This document shows positions 49,409 to 56,866 of a stretch of DNA of 64,000 nt, piece by piece. The stretch is from Deltaproteobacteria bacterium. Lineage in GTDB: Bacteria > Myxococcota_A > Polyangia > DRWM01 > JAAZOP01. The position numbers and the translations under genes were made by a program. Position 1 is the first letter of the stretch. Every line of letters begins with the position of its first letter. The stretch lies in NCBI GenBank assembly GCA_016218815.1, contig JACRCX010000080.1, positions 1 through 64,000 on the forward strand, written 5' to 3'. The notes under the pieces were generated by a model that worked only from the letters and a program-made list of their open reading frames with translations, did not search any database and had not been told where the DNA came from.

Positions 49409-50488
49409 ATGAAGCGCTCAAGAGAGATCAACGGGATCGCAGGCGATGCGGGGGGACTTTCGCCCCGATACGTTGCGGCGGGAGAAGTGCCCTCCTGGCG
49501 CGCGCAGGTGGTCTCGCGACGGTCGCTGCGCTACGACGCGGGCGCCGATCCGGCGCAGGATCGACCCGACCACGTGCGCGCCGCCTCGGCCGTCGCGTGG
49601 TTCGGCGGACGCCTCGCCGTGCTCCAGGACGATGCGCTCTTCGTCGCGTTCGTCGATCCGCGAAGCGGTCGGGTCGACGCCGTCGCCCTGCCCGCGGCCG
49701 CCGACGGCCGGCGCCTGTTCGACGAGGGTTTGGGCAACAAGTCGATGAAGCCGGACCTCGAAGCGGGCCTCGTGCTCGCGGCTCCGGACGGTGAACGGTT
49801 GCTCGCGTTCGGCAGCGGTTCGACCGCTCGGCGCGACACGATCCTCGTCCTGCGCGGCGCCCGCGAAACGCCCGAGATCCGCGTCGTCGAAGCCGGCGCC
49901 CTGTACGCGCTGCTGCGCGACCTGCCCGAATTCGCCGGAAGCGAGCTGAACGTCGAAGGCGCTTGTGCTGCCGAGGGCGGCAGACTGGTCCGGCTGTTCA
50001 ACCGCGGCAACGGCGCCCCCGGCGGCGGGCGAACCCCACGGGACGCGACCTGCGACCTCGACGCCGCGACCCTGCTGCGCTGGCTCGACGACCCGCACCG
50101 CGAGCCGCCACAGCCGTGCGCGGTGACAGTCTTCGACCTGGGGACCGTGGACGGCGTGCGCCTCACCTTCACCGACGCCGAGGCGATCGCGGGCGGCGTC
50201 CTGTACGTCGCCGCCGCCGAGGCGTCGCCCGACGCCGTGCGCGACGGACCCGTCGCCGGCGTGGCCGTTGGCGTCATCGATGAACGTGGCGCTCGATGGA
50301 CCCGCGTGCTCGACGAGCGGGGAAGGCCGCTGTGCGAGAAGATCGAGGGCATCGCGCCGGACCAGGCAGACCCGCGGCGCGTGTGGGCCGTCGTCGACGC
50401 CGACGATCCGGAACGCCCCGCCTCGCTCCTCGCCCTGGAACTCGCGTTCGACACCACCCCCGAGCCTCCGGCCGGGCCCGCTGCGTAA
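49409..50488 (+). CDS. Hypothetical beta-propeller-like protein (DUF6929-like)
   Basis: The 359-residue protein has no signal peptide. It consists of repeated four-strand units with motifs such as AVAWFGGRLAVLQDDALFV, LLAFGSGSTARRDT and IEGIAPD, which suggest a six- or seven-bladed propeller. The GSGS-x-x-R segment recalls the DUF6929 family, whose function is unknown. It starts 19 bases after the preceding lipoprotein gene, probably in the same transcript, although no ribosome binding site is evident. Confidence 0.7.
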   Translation: MKRSREINGIAGDAGGLSPRYVAAGEVPSWRAQVVSRRSLRYDAGADPAQDRPDHVRAASAVAWFGGRLAVLQDDALFVAFVDPRSGRVDAVALPAAADGRRLFDEGLGNKSMKPDLEAGLVLAAPDGERLLAFGSGSTARRDTILVLRGARETPEIRVVEAGALYALLRDLPEFAGSELNVEGACAAEGGRLVRLFNRGNGAPGGGRTPRDATCDLDAATLLRWLDDPHREPPQPCAVTVFDLGTVDGVRLTFTDAEAIAGGVLYVAAAEASPDAVRDGPVAGVAVGVIDERGARWTRVLDERGRPLCEKIEGIAPDQADPRRVWAVVDADDPERPASLLALELAFDTTPEPPAGPAA

Positions 50489-50490
50489 CG

Positions 50491-50579
50491 ACCGACCGCC
50501 CGGACAGTCTCGCGCAGAGACGCAGAGACGCAGAACGTGGGCAGGCAGGTCGGACGGACTCGTGCAGAGACACGGACGG
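50491..50579 (+). repeat. CGCAGAGA octamer array
   Basis: CCGGACAG-TCTCGCGCAGAGACGCAG-type units run to about 50535, then a weaker CTCGTGCAGAGACACGG copy follows at 50558-50576. The sequence is nearly the same as 48034-48070. It sits just after a stop codon and upstream of the next promoter. Confidence 0.85.
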
Positions 50580-50611
50580 GTGGGGTGGCCGCCCGCTCGC
50601 AGCGCCCGTGC

Positions 50612-50617
50612 TACACT
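50612..50617 (+). promoter_or_regulatory. -10 box TACACT, leaderless gene
   Basis: TACACT lies 8 bases before the ATG at 50626, leaving no room for a ribosome binding site. No -35 match was found in the GC-rich upstream sequence. Confidence 0.5.
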
Positions 50618-50625
50618 CCATCGAC

Positions 50626-51369
50626 ATGCGGCAGCACGCATCCGCGATCCTACTCGCCCTGGCCGCCGGGTGCGCCACGGCGGAGTCACTTCCGGGCGAC
50701 GGTGCGGAGGACGGCCGGGCGCTCGACGCGCACGACGCGGATGGGGTTCACGATCGCGGAGGCGGAGCGGACGACGCGGTCGGTGACGCGGACGCCTCGC
50801 CTGACACCGAGGCCGCTGCCGAGGCGGACATGGTTCCCGACGTCGAGGCGGACGCGGACACGGAGGCGGCGGGCGACGCGCGTGACGACGGGCGAGTGGA
50901 CGACGGCGCCGCCGATGCCGACGCCGACGCGGAGGCCGAGACCGAGGTTCGGGACGACGGTGCAGATCTGGACGTGCGGGACGACGGCACCGACGCCGCG
51001 GACGCACGGGACGACGGCCCCACGGACGAGGCGAGGGCCGACGCGGACGCGGCGGACGCGGGCTCGCTCGATCCCGAGCTGTCGCTCCCCGACCCGGGCG
51101 GCACGCCGTGCTCGACCCCGAGCAGCATGGGCGAGTGCCCCGGCATCGAGGTCTGCCGCTTCTACACGTCGTCTGAAGGCCGCTGCGAGTCCTGCTCGCC
51201 CTGCGGCAACCTCGGCGACTATTGCTCGGCCAGCTCCGAGTGCGACATCCTCTTCATGTGCTACCGCGGCCGGTGCACCAACTTCTGCCTGCTCGGCTCG
51301 TACATGTGCGGCGCCATCACCGACTGCATCGACATCGGCCACCCCACCTGGGGCGTCTGCCTGTCGTGA
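50626..51369 (+). CDS. Lipoprotein with long acidic linker and Cys-rich C-terminal domain
   Basis: The 247-residue precursor has a short signal with lipobox AAGC, then about 120 residues almost wholly Ala, Asp, Glu and Gly with no predicted fold. A C-terminal module of about 90 residues contains 14 Cys spaced like small disulfide-rich extracellular domains (CSTPSSMGECPGIEVC, CSPCGNLGDYC). It is probably a surface protein whose linker holds the Cys-rich domain away from the membrane. Function unknown. Confidence 0.75.
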   Translation: MRQHASAILLALAAGCATAESLPGDGAEDGRALDAHDADGVHDRGGGADDAVGDADASPDTEAAAEADMVPDVEADADTEAAGDARDDGRVDDGAADADADAEAETEVRDDGADLDVRDDGTDAADARDDGPTDEARADADAADAGSLDPELSLPDPGGTPCSTPSSMGECPGIEVCRFYTSSEGRCESCSPCGNLGDYCSASSECDILFMCYRGRCTNFCLLGSYMCGAITDCIDIGHPTWGVCLS

Positions 51370-51417
51370 CCGCGAGTCGCTCAGCCTGGTTGAGCCTCGC
51401 CGGGATTCCGGCGCGCC

Positions 51418-51450
51418 TTGACAACCGCTATACAGAAACGTAGGTTTTGT
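51418..51450 (+). promoter_or_regulatory. Promoter and probable operator of the RHH-GNAT pair
   Basis: TTGACA (51418-51423) and TAGGTT (51441-51446) are 17 bases apart. An imperfect palindrome ACAGAAAC-GTA-GGTTTTGT (51432-51450) covers the -10 box and could bind the RHH antitoxin for autoregulation. This is one of the few consensus -35 boxes in the window. Confidence 0.65.
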
Positions 51451-51464
51451 CTTGGGAGTTGGAT

Positions 51465-51734
51465 ATGGCCAGAGAGACCCAGATTTCGGCGCTGATTTCG
51501 GGGGAAACCCGGGAGCTCATGGAGCGGTACGTTCGCCGCACCGGTGTCAAGAAGGGCCACCTCGTCGAACAGGCCCTGCTCCACCATCTTCGCGCGCTCG
51601 AGGATCTGCCCGCGGAGTACATCATCCACCCGCGCCTCGTGGTGTCACGGAAGTCCGGCGAAGAGATGCTCCGCCAGGCGGAGTCGGCCGAGCCTACGAC
51701 CGCGTTGCGCGAGCTGATGGACGATGGAGATTAG
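51465..51734 (+). CDS. RHH antitoxin of a GNAT toxin-antitoxin pair
   Basis: The 89-residue protein opens with a strand (TQISALIS) followed by two helices (TRELMERYVRRTGVKKGHLVEQALLHHL), the ribbon-helix-helix DNA-binding fold of CopG/TacA antitoxins. The C-terminal 40 residues, with PLVVSRKSGEEM-like charged helices, probably wrap the toxin. The ATG at 51465 follows GGGAG. It overlaps the GNAT gene by 11 bases. It should repress the promoter upstream and neutralise the acetyltransferase. Confidence 0.8.
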   Translation: MARETQISALISGETRELMERYVRRTGVKKGHLVEQALLHHLRALEDLPAEYIIHPRLVVSRKSGEEMLRQAESAEPTTALRELMDDGD

Positions 51735-52248
51735 GGCCCTCCGCCCGAGCGACGACCGCTCGGCCTTCCGGTCGGGCGACGAGGTGCTCGACCTCTTCCT
51801 GCACCGCTACGCCGGCCAGAACCAGTTCCGTCACCACATCGGCGTCACGTACGTGGCGGTCAAGGACGCTCGGATCCTCGGCTTCGTGACGGTCGCCCCG
51901 CGGCACGTCGAGATCGAGGACCTTCCCGAACGGACGCGCAAGAAGCTCCCCCGGTACCCTCTGCCGGTCCTCGGTCTTGCGAGGCTGGCCGTCGACTCCT
52001 CCGCTCGCTCGCTCGGGCTCGGCTCGCAACTTCTCCGATTCGTGCTCGGGCTCGCCGCCAGGATGGCCGACACGGTCGGCTGTGCGGGGGTCGTGGTGGA
52101 TGCGAAGCCCGGCGCCGCCGATTTCTACGCCAGGTTTGGCTTCTCCCCCTTCGCGCCGCTCGAAGGTCAGTCGGACGCCCGCCCGGCCGCGACCACCATG
52201 TGGCTGCCCATCGAGGCGATCCGCAAGGCCCTGGCCACGGGCCCCTGA
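51724..52248 (+). CDS. GNAT acetyltransferase, probable TacT-like toxin
   Basis: The 174-residue GCN5-type acetyltransferase has the acetyl-CoA strand-loop LGLARLAVDSSARSLGLGSQLL (a modified Q/R-x-x-G-x-G/A) and the C-terminal FYARFGF typical of GNAT toxins. Such toxins acetylate the amino group of charged aminoacyl-tRNA and halt translation. It overlaps an RHH antitoxin gene, the normal order of this type II module. A housekeeping GNAT cannot be excluded without activity data, but the gene pairing is strong. Confidence 0.82.
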   Translation: MEIRALRPSDDRSAFRSGDEVLDLFLHRYAGQNQFRHHIGVTYVAVKDARILGFVTVAPRHVEIEDLPERTRKKLPRYPLPVLGLARLAVDSSARSLGLGSQLLRFVLGLAARMADTVGCAGVVVDAKPGAADFYARFGFSPFAPLEGQSDARPAATTMWLPIEAIRKALATGP

Positions 52249-52293
52249 CCGGATCCCCCTCGCGCAACGGCCGCGCCTGCCCGGGCCGGATCC

Positions 52294-52357
52294 GGAACCT
52301 GATAACCGAGAACCGAGAACTGAAAACTGAAAACTGAAGACCGAAAACCGAAGACTG
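52294..52357 (+). repeat. Heptamer tandem array (AACCGAG / AACTGAA type)
   Basis: Eight 7-base units with clustered variants: AACCGAG twice, AACTGAA three times, then GACCGAA, AACCGAA and GACTG. It separates the convergent GNAT and hutU genes. The A-rich composition stands out from the surroundings. Confidence 0.87.
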
Positions 52358-52366
52358 TGCCCCCTC

Positions 52367-54022
52367 CTACTTCCGCCCCATCGGCGTCTCGACGTTGTTG
52401 TCCTTCGCAAAGCGGATCGCACCCTCGTACCCCGCGTCGATGTGCCGGTAGATGCCGGTGAGCGGGTCGGAGGTCAGCACCCGCTCCAGTCGCGCCGCCG
52501 CTGCGTCGGTACCGTCGGCCACCACGACCATGCCGGCGTGCAGCGATTCCCCGATGCCGACGCCGCCGCCGTGGTGGAACGAGACCCACGTCGCCCCGCA
52601 GACCGCGTTGGAAACCAGGTTCAGGATCGGCCAGTCGGCGATCGCGTCCGAGCCGTCCTTCATCCCCTCGGTCTCCCGGTTGGGCGACGCCACAGAACCG
52701 CAGTCCAGGTGGTCGCGGCCGATGACGATCGGCGCCTTGACCTTGCCCGAGCGCACGAGGTCGTTGAACCGCAGGCCCGCCTCGGCACGGTCTCCCAGCC
52801 CCAGCCAGCAGATGCGCGACGGCAGCCCCTGGAACGCGATGCGCTCGGCCGCCAGGTCGAGCCACCGGTGCAGCGCCGGGTCCGAAGGCACCGTCTCCCG
52901 CACCGCCTCGTCGGTCCACTTGATGTCCTCCGGGTCGCCCGACAGGGCGACCCAGCGGAACGGCCCCTTGCCCTCGCAGAACAGCGGCCGGATGTAGAGC
53001 GGCACGAACCCGATGATGTCGTACGCCTTCGCCTCGCCCCCCAGCACCGCCTCGGCGCGGATGTTGTTGCCGTAGTCGAATGCCTTCGCCCCGCGACGCT
53101 GCATCTCCAGCATCGCCGTCACCTCGGCCGCGATGCTCTCGCGCGAGCGTCGCACGTAGCCCTCCGGGTCGCTCTTGCGCAGCTCCGCCGCCTGGGCCAG
53201 CGACACTCCGCGCGGCACGTAGCCGTTCAGCGGGTCGTGCGCGCTCGTCTGCTCCGTCACCAGGTCCGGGATCCGCCCCCGCTTGACCAGCTCGGGGTAA
53301 ACGTCGCCCGCGTTGGCCAAGAGGCCGATCGAGGTCGCCTCCTTCTTCGCCAGGGCGTCGTCCAACATGCGCAGCGCCTCATCCAGCGACGTCGCCTTGC
53401 GGTCGAGGTACCGCGTCTGGAGCCGCCGCTCGATGCGTGCCGGGTCGACCTCCACCCCCAGGAACGCGGCGCGGTTCATCGTCGCGGCGAGCGGCTGCGC
53501 GCCGCCCATGCCCCCCAGCCCGGCCGACAGGATCCAGCGCCCTCCGAGGTCCCCGCCGAAGTGCGCCGTCGCCGCGGCCGCGAAGGTCTCGTAGGTCCCC
53601 TGCACGATCCCCTGCGTGCCGATGTAGATCCACGACCCCGCCGTCATCTGGCCGAACATGGTGAGGCCCATCGCCTCCAGGCGCCGGAACTCGTCCCAGG
53701 TCGCCCACTTCGGCACGAGGTTGGCGTTGGCGATGATCACGCGGGGCGCGTCGGCGTGGGTGCGGATGACGCCGACCGGCTTGCCGGACTGCACCAGCAG
53801 CGTCTCCTCGTCGCCCAGCGAGCGCAGCGAGCGCACGATGGCGTCGAAGCACTCCCAGTTGCGGGCCGCCTTGCCCGTGCCGCCGTAGACGATCAGCTCC
53901 TGCGGCTTTTCCGCGACGTCCGGGTCGAGGTTGTTCATCAGCGTCCGCAGCGGCGCCTCGGTCAGCCAGCTCCGGCAGGACAGGGTGGTTCCCCTGGGCG
54001 CCCGAACGATCCGTGCGTTCAT
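52367..54022 (-). CDS. hutU: Urocanate hydratase
   Basis: The 551-residue enzyme converts urocanate to imidazolonepropionate using NAD as an electrophile. Conserved segments are FGQMTAGSWIYIGTQGIVQG at the NAD site and SFHHGGGVGIGESLHAG near the C-terminus, plus VVADGTDAA. The length is typical. The ATG at 54022 follows AAGGAGGAA. It acts just before HutI in histidine breakdown, yet lies alone between two toxin-antitoxin pairs. A TAAACT (about 54047) may be its -10. Confidence 0.94.
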   Translation of the reverse strand: MNARIVRAPRGTTLSCRSWLTEAPLRTLMNNLDPDVAEKPQELIVYGGTGKAARNWECFDAIVRSLRSLGDEETLLVQSGKPVGVIRTHADAPRVIIANANLVPKWATWDEFRRLEAMGLTMFGQMTAGSWIYIGTQGIVQGTYETFAAAATAHFGGDLGGRWILSAGLGGMGGAQPLAATMNRAAFLGVEVDPARIERRLQTRYLDRKATSLDEALRMLDDALAKKEATSIGLLANAGDVYPELVKRGRIPDLVTEQTSAHDPLNGYVPRGVSLAQAAELRKSDPEGYVRRSRESIAAEVTAMLEMQRRGAKAFDYGNNIRAEAVLGGEAKAYDIIGFVPLYIRPLFCEGKGPFRWVALSGDPEDIKWTDEAVRETVPSDPALHRWLDLAAERIAFQGLPSRICWLGLGDRAEAGLRFNDLVRSGKVKAPIVIGRDHLDCGSVASPNRETEGMKDGSDAIADWPILNLVSNAVCGATWVSFHHGGGVGIGESLHAGMVVVADGTDAAAARLERVLTSDPLTGIYRHIDAGYEGAIRFAKDNNVETPMGRK

Positions 54023-54142
54023 CGTCGTTCCTCCTTGCGGGGCGTAGTTTACACCCGCCCGGCGGGGCGGTTTCCACCCCTCCGCCGATTTTTTCGCGAT
54101 CCGGCCCGGTCCGCGTAGCATCGGCCCGGACGGAGGTGGGGC

Positions 54143-54763
54143 ATGCGTTGGGCGGCGACGGCGTTCCTGGTTCTTTTCGGCGGCTGCAACCTCGGCAATC
54201 CGGGCGATCTCGTGGGCGAGCTGACCGTCTCGGCGACGGTCAGCGAGAACTCATGCGGCGACGGGGTCGGGCAGCTTCCCGGTACGACGACGATCGACGT
54301 GCAGCTCTACGAGCGCGACGGCGTCCTGACGTGGGTCGGCTCGCAGGGCACGTTCCAGGCCGACATCGACGAGGAAGGCAACTTCGTCGCCCACTCGACC
54401 GGCAGCCAGATGCTGCGCGCCGAGGAGCCCGACGGGTACGGCGGCGTGCTGGCCCCCTGCGTCATCGAGGCCAGCGAGGAGATCCGCGGCACTCTCGTGC
54501 GCCGGGTCACGCCGGAGACGTCCGACGGAGGGGAGGGCGACGCGGCGGCCGAGTCCGCGGCGGACGACGCCGACGAGGCGGCCGACGGCGGCGGGGACGC
54601 CGACGGCGGCGAGCCGGTCGAGGCCGTGCCCGCCAGCGTCATCGCCACCGACACCCTCCAGGTTTCGCCGTCCGCCGGCGCGAACTGCTCCGACTTCATC
54701 GGCGCCGGCGCCTTCCAGGCCCTCCCCTGCCGCGTCGTCGTCGAGCTGGAAGGCAGCGAGTAG
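54143..54763 (+). CDS. Hypothetical lipoprotein
   Basis: The 206-residue precursor has a signal peptide ending in FGGC. The mature region is two beta-rich parts (GELTVSATVSENSC... and TLQVSPSAGANCSDF) joined by an acidic Ala/Asp/Glu/Gly linker (about 125-160). Four Cys could form two disulfides, one per part. The ATG at 54143 follows GGAGGTGGGG, and TAGCAT (54116-54121) may be its -10. No family is recognised. Confidence 0.75.
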   Translation: MRWAATAFLVLFGGCNLGNPGDLVGELTVSATVSENSCGDGVGQLPGTTTIDVQLYERDGVLTWVGSQGTFQADIDEEGNFVAHSTGSQMLRAEEPDGYGGVLAPCVIEASEEIRGTLVRRVTPETSDGGEGDAAAESAADDADEAADGGGDADGGEPVEAVPASVIATDTLQVSPSAGANCSDFIGAGAFQALPCRVVVELEGSE

Positions 54764-54810
54764 CGTTTCGGCGCCGGTTGCTGCGAGTGGATCGAACGCC
54801 GCGGCTGCGA

Positions 54811-54816
54811 TACGAT
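54811..54816 (+). promoter_or_regulatory. -10 box TACGAT of the mntA-hepT pair
   Basis: TACGAT lies 6 bases before an in-frame GTG (54823), which would be leaderless, or 27 before the ATG at 54844. A short GGAACC-type sequence precedes the ATG, so either start is possible. Confidence 0.4.
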
Positions 54817-54822
54817 CCCGTC

Positions 54823-55272
54823 GTGGGTTCCGTGGAACCGGCGATGGACGGACGGGTGGCGGCGGTGGCAAGCCTGTTGGAGGCCGACGACCGATTCTGC
54901 GCGGCCTTCGTCTTCGGGTCGGCGGCGCGCGGCACCCGACGTCCGGACAGCGATGTCGACCTCGGCGTGATCTACCGTGACCGTCAGGCCCGCGACTCCG
55001 TGGAAGCCGAGTTCCTTGCGGTACTCGGCCGATTGGGAATCGCCGCGGGGGCCGATGTGCATCTGGTCGATCTCGAATCGGCCGGCCACGTGCTCCGCTT
55101 CCAGGTCTTCCGGGACGGCCGGAAGCTCTTCGACCGGGATGGGCGCCGGACCGCCGGGTTGCACGAACGCACGCTGACCGAGCGGTTCGACTGGCTTCAC
55201 GCCATGAGAATGATGGACGAGGAAGAGGCGCGGCGCGCCGCCGGAGCGGGAAGGGGCGAGGACCGTGGTTGA
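54823..55272 (+). CDS. mntA: MNT-type nucleotidyltransferase antitoxin
   Basis: The protein is 149 residues from GTG 54823 or 142 from ATG 54844. The minimal nucleotidyltransferase motif GSx10DxD is perfect (GSAARGTRRPDSDVD), with a later acidic DLES strand for the third carboxylate. In MntA-HepT systems this protein adds AMP groups to the HEPN toxin near its active site and so silences it. It overlaps the HEPN gene by 8 bases. Confidence 0.85.
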   Translation: MGSVEPAMDGRVAAVASLLEADDRFCAAFVFGSAARGTRRPDSDVDLGVIYRDRQARDSVEAEFLAVLGRLGIAAGADVHLVDLESAGHVLRFQVFRDGRKLFDRDGRRTAGLHERTLTERFDWLHAMRMMDEEEARRAAGAGRGEDRG

Positions 55273-55687
55273 CCCGGACATCCTGCGGGCCAAGGCGGCG
55301 GCGATCCGACATCACGTCGCGCGTCTCCGCGCGCGTCGGCCGCTCGACGTCGCCGTCCTCGATCGTGACGAGGACGCGCGCAACGTCGTGCTGATGGACC
55401 TGCAGCAGGCGATCCAGGCCTGCATCGACCTGGCGGTCCACACCTGCTCGCACGAGGCACTTGGCTCGCCGGAAGGCCCGGCGGCCGCGTTCGCGCTGCT
55501 CGCGCGGGCCGGCATCCTCGAGGATGCGCTCAGCATTCGCCTGGCGGGCGCCGCCGGCTTGCGGAACGTGATTGTGCATCGCTACGGCGAGCTGGTCATG
55601 GAACGGCTGGTCGCCCAGTTGGCGGCAGGGCTGGCCGACCTGGAAGGCTTTCTTGCCGCCATCCAGCGCCGCCGCGGCGAATCGTGA
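55265..55687 (+). CDS. hepT: HEPN-domain RNase toxin (HepT-like)
   Basis: The 140-residue helical protein carries RNVIVHRY, the RX4HXY motif of HEPN ribonucleases. The Tyr is the residue AMPylated by MntA in characterised pairs. The upstream helices (VVLMDLQQAIQACIDLAVH) form the dimer core. It starts at GTG 55265 within the end of mntA. It would cleave RNA and stop growth unless modified. This order, antitoxin first, is usual for the family. Confidence 0.87.
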   Translation: MVDPDILRAKAAAIRHHVARLRARRPLDVAVLDRDEDARNVVLMDLQQAIQACIDLAVHTCSHEALGSPEGPAAAFALLARAGILEDALSIRLAGAAGLRNVIVHRYGELVMERLVAQLAAGLADLEGFLAAIQRRRGES

Positions 55688-55722
55688 TGTCCCCGGGCGG
55701 CGAGAGGAAGGGGGTCCGCGCG

Positions 55723-56817
<1,095 letters not shown>

Positions 56818-56866
56818 ACTTCGACGGCGCCGTGACGGCGGGGGGCGCAGAAGGGAGCCGTTGAGA

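Noticed and set aside
6103..52357. Interpretation of the tandem arrays as CRISPR
   Set aside because: Units are 7-10 bases, contiguous and without spacers; no cas genes are present.
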